A stretch of 64,000 bases of DNA from Desulfosudis oleivorans Hxd3 (GCF_000018405.1 NC_009943.1:2173001-2237000); one strand, 5' to 3'; shown: positions 36,486-46,797, counted from the stretch's first letter. The notes: generated from the letters alone by a model not told the origin. Translations and numbers: made by a program.

Positions 36486-38160
36486 TAGTGTCCATCCATA
36501 AATTGTCGATTTTGGGTCTTTAATCTGGCACATTTATGAGCAAAATTTTATCACCCCTTATTTTTTGGGGATAAAAAATTATTGAGCAAACAAAATACCA
36601 CAAAATATCAGTTTTGGGGAACAGCTATCCCCATGACTTATCAAAATCGTTATGTCGGGGTCCGGTTATGCCAGTTGTTTTCTGGCAACGGTCAGCAAAT
36701 TTGCCGACACGATCGTTGCCCAGACATAGCTTTTAAAGGACGGCAGGCCTTTCCACATGCAGCGGTTGAAGCCGAAGGTCCGTTTGAGCCAGGATATCCC
36801 GGCCTCGATGCCCGCACGGAAGCGGCGTAACTGTTTATAAACATAATGGCTGCGACACATATCCAATTCAGACAACCCGCGTTTTTTGGCAAAGCATACG
36901 TCTTTGATCTTTTTCTCTTTGGCTTTGGCCAGGTTGTCTTTGGAGGCAAATCCGCCATCAAGGGCGGCTTTCAGCGGGTAACGATTATAAATCTGATGCT
37001 GGCGATCCAGCATGGTCTCTGTCAGTGTGGTATCGGCCGGGTTGCCTTCAACAATAAGGCAATCAAGGATCAGATTTGATTTGCCGCCGGTCAGACAGAC
37101 TTTATGTCCGTAATAGGTGTCCCGGCGGTCTTTGACAATGATGTCCGTATGCGGTTCAAACAAAGAGACGATTTTTTCTGACGACGGAACCTGCTGGTCC
37201 TGGAAGACGCGCAGCTCGGTCTGACGGATCACCTGATCGGTCAGGCGCACAAAGCTCTGCAGTTCAATGGCCAATGCCGTTCTGGAAGGATGGGCCACGG
37301 ATTGCTCCAGCGCTTTTACGGCTGACCTGGCATAGGAGACGCACTGGCGGGTTTTTTTGACAAGGTCTTTGTAAAGGGGCTTTCGGGCTTTTGCGTCACG
37401 GGTGTATTGAATCGCCAGCATTCGTTTTTTTGCGATCCGCCGGTGGTCATGGAACAAAAGCCTTTGCTTCCCGGTCTCTTGTTGGGCGCGTTCCAATAAC
37501 CGGGTAATAGCCCGGACGGCGTCCCACAGAAGGACAGAATCACTCGGCTTATGGATATTGCTTTCAACAACCGTGCAATCAATACGCACCTGACGGCCTT
37601 TTTCAATCCCGGCTTCTTCGGCATGCGCCAGCACCTCCTTGTTGATCAACTGCCAGGTCTCGGCGGACAGGGCTTTGATGTTTTTATGAAGCGTGGATTT
37701 TTTAAACCCTTCGTCGGTAATGCCGATTCGACAGAAGCGCCGGATGCTCATGGAATCGACCAAATGAAAGGCCAGTTCTTCGTATGTAAAGCCGAACAGG
37801 ACCTTTACAATGGCGGCTCGTATCACCTGCTCGGCAGTCATGCCCTGGGCGCCACCTGGCGAGCCGGATGTCGCTTGACTGGGAAGGTCTTGCAAGACGA
37901 TTTCGTAAATGGTAGATTTGCTGTCAAGCAACTGACTGATGGCTTCGAGTTCTCTGGCTTGCGGATGATCAATTTCTTGAGGCATGAAGGTCATTTGTTT
38001 TTGCCATTTTTTGCGCATTTTGTATTGGGCTCCTTTTTGTTTTCTGTAGTTATATTGAAAGCTTGGATAACTTTTATATACTACAGCAAGACAAAAAATA
38101 CCAGTACAAAATGCGCTTTTTTTATTCTTTACAAGTAGTTATATCTGTGGATGGACACTA
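36486..38160 (-). mobile_element. ISNCY-family (ISDol1-like) insertion sequence, copy 2
   Basis: Direct tandem copy at exact 1677-bp spacing, with the same inverted repeats; the two are separated only by GT. The pair sits between wbpI (stop at 38175) and the GT4 at 33685, so it splits the minus-strand operon. I saw no difference between the copies in their encoded proteins, so the duplication looks recent, or an assembly artefact. Confidence 0.85.
36666..38018 (-). CDS. ISNCY-family transposase, copy 2
   Basis: 450 residues, the same protein as at 34989-36341, with all DDE motifs intact. Starts behind AAAAGGAGCCCAATACAAA, a good ribosome site. Confidence 0.88.
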   Translation of the reverse strand: MRKKWQKQMTFMPQEIDHPQARELEAISQLLDSKSTIYEIVLQDLPSQATSGSPGGAQGMTAEQVIRAAIVKVLFGFTYEELAFHLVDSMSIRRFCRIGITDEGFKKSTLHKNIKALSAETWQLINKEVLAHAEEAGIEKGRQVRIDCTVVESNIHKPSDSVLLWDAVRAITRLLERAQQETGKQRLLFHDHRRIAKKRMLAIQYTRDAKARKPLYKDLVKKTRQCVSYARSAVKALEQSVAHPSRTALAIELQSFVRLTDQVIRQTELRVFQDQQVPSSEKIVSLFEPHTDIIVKDRRDTYYGHKVCLTGGKSNLILDCLIVEGNPADTTLTETMLDRQHQIYNRYPLKAALDGGFASKDNLAKAKEKKIKDVCFAKKRGLSELDMCRSHYVYKQLRRFRAGIEAGISWLKRTFGFNRCMWKGLPSFKSYVWATIVSANLLTVARKQLA

Positions 38161-38174
38161 GTTAAAACTTAAAT

Positions 38175-39302
38175 TTAAACGGTTATCGATTCAGTTAGAA
38201 AAGATACTATTTTTGAGGCACTGTCTCCATTGCCATATAATAATTTTGCTTCGACTGGTTTATTTTTCATTGAATGATATGATTGTATAATTTCGTCTTT
38301 TTTTGACCCGGCCAACGCATTTACCCTCACCTCAACCAACTCCACCCACTCGGTCTCATCTCGCACAGTAACACAGGGCACACCATGAAAATATGCTTCC
38401 TTCTGGACCCCACCGGAATCGGTGACAATGACTTGAGCGTTTTTTTCCAGCATCACCATGTCCAGATATCCCAGCGGGTCGATGAACGTCACTGCAGGAA
38501 AATCAGCGGGCACCAGTTTCTGTTTCGTTCTGGGATGAAGGGGCAGGACCACGGGTATTTCTGCGGCGATCTGGTTCAAGGCGGTCATGATGTTGTGCAG
38601 CCGCTCCGGGTTGTCCGTGTTTTCGGCCCGGTGGATGGTGGCCAGCACAAATGCTTTGGGTGTCAGTGCCCGGGTCTGTATGATCCGGCTTTTCCCCTGT
38701 GCCCGGCCCCCGTAATAAAGGGCCGCATCATACATCACATCCCCCACGTTGACCACTGCCTGACGGGTCCGGGCCGTCAACTGATGGGGGAATCCTTCCT
38801 TTTCAAGATTCGCCACAGCGGTTCGGGTCGGGCAAAACAGCAGAGTGCTCAACTGATCCGCCACAATCCGGTTGATCTCCTCGGGCATGATCCGGTTGTA
38901 GGAACGCAGCCCGGCCTCTACATGAGCCACCGGAATATGCAGCTTGGCTGCGGCCAGGGCTCCGGCGAGGGTGGAGTCGGTGTCGCCATAGACCAGAACC
39001 CAGTCCGGCTGCTCTTTGACAAGCACCGCTTCAATAGCCTCGATCATCCGGCCCGTGTTTCTGCCGTGACTGCCCCCGCCGATGCCGAGGTTGTAATCCG
39101 GCTTCGGGATATCCAGCTCCCGGAAAAACACCTCGGACATGTTGGCATCAAAGTGCTGTCCGGTGTGGATGATGGTTTCTTTGATGGGCGTTGCCTGCTG
39201 CCCAGTTTGAGCCTGCCCGGCAATGGCCCGGGACACTGTGGCGGCTTTTATGAACTGGGGGCGGGCACCGATGATGGTGGTTATATTAATTGTATCAGGC
39301 AT
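38175..39302 (-). CDS. wbpI: UDP-2,3-diacetamido-glucuronate 2-epimerase
   Basis: 375 residues from ATG 39302 (the longer frame to 39401 runs into the upstream gene). Non-hydrolysing UDP-GlcNAc 2-epimerase family: TTIIGARPQFIKAATVSRAI, HTGQHFDANMSEVFF, VYGDTDSTLAGALAA, HVEAGLRSYNRIMPEEINR and VTDSGGVQKEAYF. With WbpA, B, D and E present it most likely inverts C2 of UDP-GlcNAc(3NAc)A to give UDP-ManNAc(3NAc)A; a WecB-like role on UDP-GlcNAc is the alternative. The IS pair begins 14 bp after its stop. Confidence 0.85.
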   Translation of the reverse strand: MPDTINITTIIGARPQFIKAATVSRAIAGQAQTGQQATPIKETIIHTGQHFDANMSEVFFRELDIPKPDYNLGIGGGSHGRNTGRMIEAIEAVLVKEQPDWVLVYGDTDSTLAGALAAAKLHIPVAHVEAGLRSYNRIMPEEINRIVADQLSTLLFCPTRTAVANLEKEGFPHQLTARTRQAVVNVGDVMYDAALYYGGRAQGKSRIIQTRALTPKAFVLATIHRAENTDNPERLHNIMTALNQIAAEIPVVLPLHPRTKQKLVPADFPAVTFIDPLGYLDMVMLEKNAQVIVTDSGGVQKEAYFHGVPCVTVRDETEWVELVEVRVNALAGSKKDEIIQSYHSMKNKPVEAKLLYGNGDSASKIVSFLTESITV

Positions 39303-39337
39303 GATTGTAATTCTTGAATGCTTTCTTAATGTTGTTT

Positions 39338-40504
39338 TCAGCTTGGTTGGCTTGAATTCATCAACAGGCTGAACAGATACAGCGCATGGGCATTGCCCCA
39401 CCTGGCATAAGGGATTCTGATTTTAATTGCAGGGTACGCGCCGTATATAAATCCGAGCCCTGAATCGTAAAGGTGCTTTAACGCCCAGTCTAATATCAGC
39501 TCACCCTTTCTGTCATATGACTTATCCAAAAAAGAAGCAGCCTTGTTGACATAAAAGGCGTACAACTGATTGTGAATATTGAATGGATATTTTACAGGGT
39601 GTCGATAATATATAGCCCCTGAAGATAGCAGCTGAGTTTTATTTTGAAAATCAATTCCCCTTATTATCGCATCTGCCAGGGGAATATCCAACATTCCTGA
39701 ATGATGGATGTCCAGCAGGGCTTTGATGATATAGGCTTGATGAAAATCGGTCTGCACCTTATGTCGGCCGTTTTTCAAGTCCATGGTATATTTCCATTTT
39801 CCATCTTTTTCCTGGGAATCCAGAATAGATGAAACAGCAGATGCAACTTGCTCAAGCCCTTGATCTTCTCCCAGGATATGATTGATATGACATATCAGTG
39901 CCGCTCCCTTGGCTGATGCATTTATTGTGAATACCCACGGTGGTGTAACCGGTTTGTAACGAAAAAAACTGAATCCTGAATACATTTGGAAATAATTGGT
40001 TAACAGATCATATCTGACAGAACGTAATATCTCGGGGATACGTTCATCAGCTGTTTTTTGATAATAGGCACACAATACCCTGGCAACGGCAGACGTTCCA
40101 ATCAGACCGGGTATATCCGGTTTGATCCCCCCGCCTTTCATATCAATGGAAATGCCCAGTCCATTCCAGCAGTGAAAACCATATCTATCTTTGAGGCTTT
40201 TTGAAATAAGCCATTCAAACTGTTCTTTGATAAAATCTTCCGGAATTCTATCTACCGGACAATTGAAATAAGCGTCAACCATACAGGCGACTGCATGAGG
40301 ATATTTCCGTTTTGAAATTCCCAAAACAGTCCGGAAATTAAAAGGGCTGAATTTATTGAAATATGTCGAAGCCATCCGACCGGATTTCAACTGCCTTAGT
40401 AGCGGAACTTTCAGGCCGGATCCATCATAGATATCATAGCTTTTAAAGCCCTGTTCATATTCCAGACGGAATATATGCTCGTATATCTTTTTGAGATCAG
40501 CCAT
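39338..40504 (-). CDS. Predicted alpha/alpha-toroid protein of unknown function
   Basis: 388 residues, helical, with repeated aromatic/Gly segments (YGFHCWNGLGISID; IGTSAVARVLCAYYQKT; NASAKGAALICHINHIL; DFHQAYIIKALLDIHHS; NAHALYLFSLL) spaced like the helices of an (alpha/alpha)6 barrel. Such folds include uronyl epimerases, glycoside hydrolases and lyases; no catalytic signature is certain. Overlaps the upstream sulfotransferase by 8 bp. Confidence 0.55.
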   Translation of the reverse strand: MADLKKIYEHIFRLEYEQGFKSYDIYDGSGLKVPLLRQLKSGRMASTYFNKFSPFNFRTVLGISKRKYPHAVACMVDAYFNCPVDRIPEDFIKEQFEWLISKSLKDRYGFHCWNGLGISIDMKGGGIKPDIPGLIGTSAVARVLCAYYQKTADERIPEILRSVRYDLLTNYFQMYSGFSFFRYKPVTPPWVFTINASAKGAALICHINHILGEDQGLEQVASAVSSILDSQEKDGKWKYTMDLKNGRHKVQTDFHQAYIIKALLDIHHSGMLDIPLADAIIRGIDFQNKTQLLSSGAIYYRHPVKYPFNIHNQLYAFYVNKAASFLDKSYDRKGELILDWALKHLYDSGLGFIYGAYPAIKIRIPYARWGNAHALYLFSLLMNSSQPS

Positions 40505-41456
40505 AAACCTTCCGAATACTTTCTATAATAGCTTTTTGCATGTCAGTTTCAACAGGCACATCCTGCATTCTTATTACAGGGGAGCTGGCCCCCTTTCGCC
40601 CATGCACCGGGCCGAACCGTTTCAGCCTGCCCTTTACTTGCTCCACCACCTCCGGCCAGTTTTTGCAAATCTCTTCATACCGGACTCTGACCCAACGATC
40701 CTGATCCAACTCTTGAAACGCCCGATCAATCATGCTGTCCACACCATGAATCTGGCGAACCACCTGTTCCACAAAATCAAGATCTTTGATCTGCTCATAG
40801 TTATCCGGTTTGATAGAATACCATTTGTCAGTCGATCCCAGAAACCGTTGTCTGTGTTCAATGATGGAGTCGGCAACAGGAAAGGGATCACGTACGGTAT
40901 GAATAAAAACACTGTCCGGAAACAGTTTTGCCAGGGAGGCCACTCTCTGACTATTGGTCTGGTTCTTAAAAACAAGGGGTTTTTTCAATCGATCCTGAAT
41001 GTTCCTAATGGTATTGACCATAGGAGAAAAATCCACACCAGACAACATCTCCTCTGTCAGACAGCTGACATCTTTGGGATACCACTGATACCAGAACTTG
41101 CCTGATTCATTAGGACTGGCCCACCCTTTTGTCCGGCCGTTGTCACTTGAAAAATTATTATGGGGTCTGTCGCCATATAGTTTATCATGCAGTACCATCC
41201 CACTGAAAAGGGAGTGATAAAACAGGTTGGAGAGATTGGAAAGATAACCGACGTCAAGCATATTGGTCAAAACCTGATAAAGAAGGGTAGTTCCCGTCCG
41301 GGGAGCCCCCACAATGAAAACAATGCCGGTGTCGGTAGTGCGGGAATCGACCAGATCCCTGATGGTTACCCCTTGATACAATCTCCCTGGGGGCCAAGAA
41401 ATATGGCTGAGCACCTTGAGTGTCAGCCGTCGGGTTTTGGTGTCTATTTTATCCAT
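40497..41456 (-). CDS. Sulfotransferase family protein (4)
   Basis: 319 residues from ATG 41456; a TTG at 41471 overlapping the upstream gene is possible. PAPS loop FIVGAPRTGTTLLYQVL near residue 48, 3'-phosphate region FIHTVRDPFPVADSIIEHRQ near 180, and VRYEEICKNW. Sulfotransfer_3-like. The acceptor is probably a sugar of the second glycan. Confidence 0.87.
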   Translation of the reverse strand: MDKIDTKTRRLTLKVLSHISWPPGRLYQGVTIRDLVDSRTTDTGIVFIVGAPRTGTTLLYQVLTNMLDVGYLSNLSNLFYHSLFSGMVLHDKLYGDRPHNNFSSDNGRTKGWASPNESGKFWYQWYPKDVSCLTEEMLSGVDFSPMVNTIRNIQDRLKKPLVFKNQTNSQRVASLAKLFPDSVFIHTVRDPFPVADSIIEHRQRFLGSTDKWYSIKPDNYEQIKDLDFVEQVVRQIHGVDSMIDRAFQELDQDRWVRVRYEEICKNWPEVVEQVKGRLKRFGPVHGRKGASSPVIRMQDVPVETDMQKAIIESIRKVYG

Positions 41457-41463
41457 TCTCTTT

Positions 41464-42483
41464 TCAATCAACCTTTTTTCTTTTTAATAAATTGCCGGCC
41501 CAGTCAACCAGTTTCCCTTTGTTGTTGTGCCATTCACATGAATAAAAAACCCGCAGTTCAGGATTATATTTTGATTTATGATCGCACAGGTGCTTGGTAT
41601 TGGCCCCCATGAACTCATATTCAAACACCCCTTCGTCCGCATATCGTTCTATTCCTGACCAATGGAGCAATTCATTGGCTCCCTGCTGATTTCGGCTGGG
41701 TTGAATCCCGCCGATCCAGTGGTGCACCCTGTTGTTAAGCTTTATCAGAATATTACCTGACACGAACCCTTCATTATCAAACACACCGGTTGTTTCGATA
41801 AAATCACCGGCCCGGGATGTCAATAACCTGTCTATCAATTCCCGGTTCAAGGCAAAAGACAGTCCCTGCTCTTTGTATCTTTCAGATACAGCTTTTATAA
41901 CCTGAAGGGCCATGTTGTTGTCCACATGTTTATACGTCAATCCATTCTGCAGGGCCTTACGGATTCCTGTTCTGATCCTGCCGTCAAATTTTTCAAACAC
42001 TTCATGTTTATCTGAAATATTCAAAAAATACGTGTATACCGGATTACACTGATACCCTTTCCACTTAAATGGGCGGACATCATCCAACCCCGAAACACAA
42101 TTCAGCCGGATATAATCGCATCCCACTTGATTCACAAGAAAATCATGTAATACCTCGACAGTTTTCTGGTTCTGTTTTTCAATACGGTACTGATTATCAG
42201 ATGTCGCCGCTATCAAAGGTCCCATCCATGGTGAAGCAACTTTTGGAGGTGGGGACATGCAAATCGTGAATCCAATATATTTTTTTAGAAAAATCGGCAT
42301 GATCCCGGACAAGTTGCCCCCTGACCGGATCACCAGAGGTTTGAACTCAAACCCTGTTTTCCACTGCACAATTTCCAGCCAGTCATACAGAAGAAAAAAA
42401 TTACCCAACGGGTGATTCAGAACAAACTGATCCCATTGATCTTTAAAGTCTGAACCTTCAACACTGATGTCATAGTTTGCCAT
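41464..42483 (-). CDS. FemAB/GNAT-like acyltransferase
   Basis: 339 residues. NFFLLYDWLEIVQWKTGFEF, GIMPIFLKKYIGFTICMSPP and a C-terminal GNAT domain (SERYKEQGLSFALN, FVSGNILIKLNNRVHHWIGG, NELLHWSGIERYAD) match the FemAB-related GNAT proteins seen in exopolysaccharide clusters. Likely adds an acyl or aminoacyl group to the glycan. No transmembrane segment. Confidence 0.75.
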   Translation of the reverse strand: MANYDISVEGSDFKDQWDQFVLNHPLGNFFLLYDWLEIVQWKTGFEFKPLVIRSGGNLSGIMPIFLKKYIGFTICMSPPPKVASPWMGPLIAATSDNQYRIEKQNQKTVEVLHDFLVNQVGCDYIRLNCVSGLDDVRPFKWKGYQCNPVYTYFLNISDKHEVFEKFDGRIRTGIRKALQNGLTYKHVDNNMALQVIKAVSERYKEQGLSFALNRELIDRLLTSRAGDFIETTGVFDNEGFVSGNILIKLNNRVHHWIGGIQPSRNQQGANELLHWSGIERYADEGVFEYEFMGANTKHLCDHKSKYNPELRVFYSCEWHNNKGKLVDWAGNLLKRKKVD

Positions 42484-42496
42484 TACCTACCCTATT

Positions 42497-43342
42497 TCAT
42501 CCCAGGGACTCATCAATATCTCTGCACAGCCAGAACCTGGCATGTCTTCGGCGGCATTCCTTTAAAATTTCCTCATACACCCACCGGTAACCGGGAAACT
42601 CTTTTTCATTGAGCATATGCTGGTGCCAGAGAATGGTAAAAAAGGTAGCGGTTTTCTGGGAATAATCCATCCATTCCACTGCCCGTTTCAGCGCGTTTTG
42701 CTTATTATTTTCAACTTCCTTGAAAAGGCAGCACTCCATAATGGTCAATGGAATGATGTTCATACCGGATATTTCATCAACAAAAGGCGCGGTCCGTCCA
42801 TCCTTGTATCCGCTGGTGTCTGTTCTGCCAAGGCTCGTATCATAGGTGAATCCGGCTTTTCTCTGTAACATCCAAGTATCGGGTTCATCCAGATTCAGGT
42901 AGTGCTGGCGGATTCCCGTCACTTGATTCCCCAGCATGTCTTCCAGGATTTTTTTTTCCGTTGCAAGCAATGACTGATCCTGAAACGACCGGTAGCTGCC
43001 GTGTAAGCCGATCTCCCATCCGCCGGCATCCAATTGTCGGATCAATTTACCGATCTCTGGTTCCCGTATGGAATACCGCCCCACAGACAATTTCCATGTA
43101 CCGGGTTTCAATGGTTTAAAAGGGATGGTTTCATGAAGAAAAAACAGCGTGGACCTGGCATCATACTTGGATTCCAATTCAGCCATGTCATCGAAAGTCC
43201 AATATGGCTGTTCACCTGTAATCAGTGTTTTTAGGTTCCGCCACCGCCCTTTTTTCAGATCTTTGGTGAGATACTGATGGGTTTTGCGGACCCGGTCAAT
43301 GTCATGGGTCAGGCAGACGTTCAATTTATTCATTATCATCAT
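42497..43342 (-). CDS. Polysaccharide deacetylase-like protein (2)
   Basis: 281 residues. VCLTHDIDRV near residue 10 (HDID metal pair), STLFFLHE, GWEIGLHGSYRS near 110 and the late TILWHQHMLNEKEFPGY give the NodB-like layout. Starts within the end of the GT4 gene; ATGs at 43342, 43339 and 43333 are all possible. Distant from the deacetylase at 31069. Probably acts on the second glycan. Confidence 0.75.
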   Translation of the reverse strand: MMIMNKLNVCLTHDIDRVRKTHQYLTKDLKKGRWRNLKTLITGEQPYWTFDDMAELESKYDARSTLFFLHETIPFKPLKPGTWKLSVGRYSIREPEIGKLIRQLDAGGWEIGLHGSYRSFQDQSLLATEKKILEDMLGNQVTGIRQHYLNLDEPDTWMLQRKAGFTYDTSLGRTDTSGYKDGRTAPFVDEISGMNIIPLTIMECCLFKEVENNKQNALKRAVEWMDYSQKTATFFTILWHQHMLNEKEFPGYRWVYEEILKECRRRHARFWLCRDIDESLG

Positions 43343-44432
43343 GGATCACGGATTCAATTATGCTTTTGAACCAATCTGCCACCTTCCCAGCATAAAAATG
43401 TTCCTTGGCATAATTGTAATTGTACTCAGACATCTGGTGCATCAGTTCAGGGCGGTCCAGCAGATAACGAATTTTTTTAGCAATATGCTCCGGATCACGG
43501 GTGTCTAAAAACAAGCCCATTTTACCGTCCTCAAAAAAATCTGAAATACCACTTACTCGAGTAGTAATGACCGGAAGTCCAAAAGCCATGGCCTCTAGAA
43601 CCGAGGTCGGCATCCCTTCGCCATGAGCAGAAGGAAACACATAGACATGAGCACTTTTGAATACCCCTGTCTTTTGTTTTTCTCTGACATATCCCGGAAA
43701 CTGGATATCAAGGTTCTGTGAATCGGCCTGTGCCTTCAGTTCTTCAAGCATGTTGCCTTGTCCTGCCATGATGCATTTCAAATTTTTCAATCCGTTTCGG
43801 CTGAACAAAAGCTGATACGCCTGAATAACTCCCCGGACCCCTTTGGCCTCGGAGATGTTGCCAAGATACAGGATGGTCGGATTTTTGTTTTCAGCCCGCT
43901 CCTTTGACAGACGCTGAAAATTTACATCCTCCAGCAACTGTTCATCGACTATAGTTGTTCCAAGACTAATCGGCCCTGTGTAACCCCAATGCCGCAATTT
44001 TTTCTTGAACCCGGCGGACAAAACAATAATATGATCGGCGGTTAGAAACGTCCGGTTCAACCAGGTTTTCAACCCAAAAGACGCACCAATTCTTTTTTCA
44101 AAACCAAGATTCCATCCATGGAAAAAAACCACCTTGCGCACATGAACCGGTGATAACAGAACATAAAGTCCATCCCGGAAAAAACCACCAACGCCTAATG
44201 ATGAATTGATAACCACCACATCAGTATCAGACCATGTTCTTCTGCAAAATAGAACATAATCCTTCACCATTCGCCCGGGGACTGAAGTTCCAGATTCTTC
44301 TCGGCTGACATTTCCGCGATATACATATTGATAATCAGCACCTAAATGTTTCTTTATCGACAGATAATAATTGGCCACCCCACCCATGCCATGCAATCTT
44401 GGAACCAAAATCTTAATAGGAATTATGCTCAT
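43326..44432 (-). CDS. GT4-family glycosyltransferase (f)
   Basis: 368 residues from ATG 44432; the longer TTG frame at 44462 lies inside the polymerase gene. LVPRLHGMGGVANYYLSIKK, FFHGWNLGFEKRIGASFG, LYLGNISEAKGVRGVIQAY and the E-x7-E motif HGEGMPTSVLEAMAFGLPVI. Typical GT4. Confidence 0.88.
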   Translation of the reverse strand: MSIIPIKILVPRLHGMGGVANYYLSIKKHLGADYQYVYRGNVSREESGTSVPGRMVKDYVLFCRRTWSDTDVVVINSSLGVGGFFRDGLYVLLSPVHVRKVVFFHGWNLGFEKRIGASFGLKTWLNRTFLTADHIIVLSAGFKKKLRHWGYTGPISLGTTIVDEQLLEDVNFQRLSKERAENKNPTILYLGNISEAKGVRGVIQAYQLLFSRNGLKNLKCIMAGQGNMLEELKAQADSQNLDIQFPGYVREKQKTGVFKSAHVYVFPSAHGEGMPTSVLEAMAFGLPVITTRVSGISDFFEDGKMGLFLDTRDPEHIAKKIRYLLDRPELMHQMSEYNYNYAKEHFYAGKVADWFKSIIESVIHDDNE

Positions 44433-44436
44433 ATTC

Positions 44437-45729
44437 TTAATATTTGTTATTTTGAATGGCAATATTAGATTTAGCCGCCCTTAGCGTCGAACCTATGAGC
44501 AATCCAAAAATTGAATAACTGGTTACATACCAAAGTTGTGTAGAAAGAGATAACACGAGGTTTGTAGCCACTGTTGCCCAAAAAACCATTTTGAGCTGAG
44601 GGAATAAAATTGGATGTTCTAACGTAGTTTCATAGAGTTTAAATTTTTTGATCATTTGCCAGAAAATTAAAATAAATAAAATTAAACCGATTAAACCGGA
44701 ACCATGAAGAATATTATTATAATCAATGTGAATCGTTCTTCCGGTTTGCTTCCAGTAATTAAAATACTCCACCGAGTTAAAAAGTTCGGAACCGAATAAG
44801 CTGTGTGACAAAGATTTATTAAAAAACTCATACCATACTTCCTTAGTTTCGTTAACCCGTCCAAATGCTTTCTCGTCAAATTCCCTTTCGATGCTATAAA
44901 CAATCCTTTGTTCAAACAAATTTTGAAGTCTCTGTTCTTGCCAGTGGTAAACACCCCAAAAGCCGATTCCAATGAAAATAAGTAAACTTATAAGAGTTTT
45001 CTTATATTTGGAAGAACTCAAATATAACAAGATTAAAAAAGACACCATCATTGCCAAAATTGAACCACGTCTAAAAGTAATCAATGTTACAATTGCAGCA
45101 AAACCATACATGACGGTTGCTATCAATTTGCTCCTGTCTTTTTTTAGAAGCGCATAGGTCAATGGAGCAACTGCAATGGCGTAACAAAAAATATAGGTCA
45201 TCGTTACCCCCGTTGCGCCAAGGTAAAAGCCATCTTCGCTATAGGCTTTTTCGCCAAAATGAAACATTTGAGCTAACACATAGTTAATTTGCAGGATACC
45301 AGCTCCAATTAGAAGGGAGATATGAAGTCTTTTTAATCCAGCCTGAGTATCAATATTGTAAAAAGCGATCGGAATCATAGATAGCGATATGGCAAATTTG
45401 GTATATGTGCTTAATGATCTAAAAATATTAGATGAAAATAAAACTAAAATTAATAAATAAAGCAAAAAAAAGACAATACTACATGTTAATTTATCAGACT
45501 TTATTTTTCTTACATAAAAGAATGCAATTAGCAAAATAACTGGCACTCGGATAATCCCACTATGAATTGAAGCGCTCGCTCCGCCTGTAAATTCCACGAG
45601 GCAATCCGCAATAGTATTAATTGGAATAATGGCATATATCAAATTTTTTCTAAATACAGTTAAAGGCAGTAAAAGTAAAACGCCCATTGGTAGTATGAAT
45701 AAAAAAGGATGTGAGGTTATAAAATTCAT
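44437..45729 (-). CDS. O-antigen polymerase-like membrane protein (2)
   Basis: 430 residues, about 10 membrane segments, markedly AT-rich. A late loop has IDYNNILHGSGLIGLILF, which resembles the His region of Wzy/WaaL proteins. Probably the Wzy polymerase of the second glycan. Weak similarity to the polymerase at 8285 is only at the level of topology. Confidence 0.72.
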   Translation of the reverse strand: MNFITSHPFLFILPMGVLLLLPLTVFRKNLIYAIIPINTIADCLVEFTGGASASIHSGIIRVPVILLIAFFYVRKIKSDKLTCSIVFFLLYLLILVLFSSNIFRSLSTYTKFAISLSMIPIAFYNIDTQAGLKRLHISLLIGAGILQINYVLAQMFHFGEKAYSEDGFYLGATGVTMTYIFCYAIAVAPLTYALLKKDRSKLIATVMYGFAAIVTLITFRRGSILAMMVSFLILLYLSSSKYKKTLISLLIFIGIGFWGVYHWQEQRLQNLFEQRIVYSIEREFDEKAFGRVNETKEVWYEFFNKSLSHSLFGSELFNSVEYFNYWKQTGRTIHIDYNNILHGSGLIGLILFILIFWQMIKKFKLYETTLEHPILFPQLKMVFWATVATNLVLSLSTQLWYVTSYSIFGLLIGSTLRAAKSNIAIQNNKY

Positions 45730-45807
45730 ATTTAATTAAATTTAATTTGTCTACTTTTAACAAAATTTACATTTTTAAAAGTATATTTTGTATGGAATTG
45801 AATATCA

Positions 45808-46785
45808 TTAATACCGCTTTAAAACTTTATATTTAATCGTTGTTTTTCTAAAAAAAGAAATTGAACGATTCAAAAAACTTTTAAACTCGCTAACGCAAAA
45901 CACAATCATTAAATTAATAAAATTCGGATGAGGTGAAAATAGTTTATAGTCCCACTCTTTTATCTGCTGTTTCGCTATGATTTCAATTAAAAAAATCTCA
46001 GATCCATTGAGTGCCTTTTTCCAAGAGTCAATTTTTTCAGTATTGAATGGGTTGAGCAGCCCTTGATGCAATTTTTTTTGATTATAAGGAATTGAATGGT
46101 AGTAGGAGTTACCTTCAACAAGGACATTTTTTAATGTGGCATTAAGCCTTAACGCATCACATATTTTTGTCAACGTATTTGTAGGGTTTAAGATCAGTTC
46201 TTCATATTTAACAACATAGCCGCAATTAAACGCCTTAATGTTTTTAATCATGTTATGAAATTTTACCCATTTATGTGCGGAGTGACGCGGGCTTGCATCC
46301 ATAACAAACTCATTTAGACTTTTTGAGCGTTTTTGAGATTCAAAGGATGCCCGGGGGTCACGCAGCAATGCTAAAAAAAACAGATCGCTTCTAATGAGAT
46401 CTTCATTTTTACAGCAATTTTTTAAATAGTCGTTTAATATTGGACACTTAAAAATTAAAACGTTAGCGTCAGGCTTGTTTTTTTTTCCATAGGCTCTAAG
46501 TATACTGAAAAGCATTTCTTCTTTACTTGTTTTACTTCCGAACCGAATATCCAGGTCAGATAGCGTTAAATTCCAAAAAGATAGCTTTGGATCGGAAGCC
46601 ATTGCTGTTTCAATTATTTTTATTGTCTCTTCGGAAACAGGATCTTTTGCATTTCCCGTAAGTAACAATTTTGAAAGTATTTCAGCTTCGGGTGTGCAAC
46701 AAATATCTGGAATATTATTCAGCAGACTGGCCAATAAGGTTGACCCACTCCGGTTCCTATAAGTCAAAAACACATATTTAGGCAT
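45808..46785 (-). CDS. Sulfotransferase family protein (5)
   Basis: 325 residues, AT-rich. PAPS loop FLTYRNRSGSTLLASLL at residues 6-22, CCTPEAEILSKLL, 3'-phosphate region LALLRDPRASFESQKRSK near 145 and VVKYEELILNPTNTLTKI. Lies 12 bp after the flippase gene and 78 bp before the polymerase gene, all on the minus strand. Confidence 0.85.
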   Translation of the reverse strand: MPKYVFLTYRNRSGSTLLASLLNNIPDICCTPEAEILSKLLLTGNAKDPVSEETIKIIETAMASDPKLSFWNLTLSDLDIRFGSKTSKEEMLFSILRAYGKKNKPDANVLIFKCPILNDYLKNCCKNEDLIRSDLFFLALLRDPRASFESQKRSKSLNEFVMDASPRHSAHKWVKFHNMIKNIKAFNCGYVVKYEELILNPTNTLTKICDALRLNATLKNVLVEGNSYYHSIPYNQKKLHQGLLNPFNTEKIDSWKKALNGSEIFLIEIIAKQQIKEWDYKLFSPHPNFINLMIVFCVSEFKSFLNRSISFFRKTTIKYKVLKRY

Positions 46786-46797
46786 TCATACCTCAAG

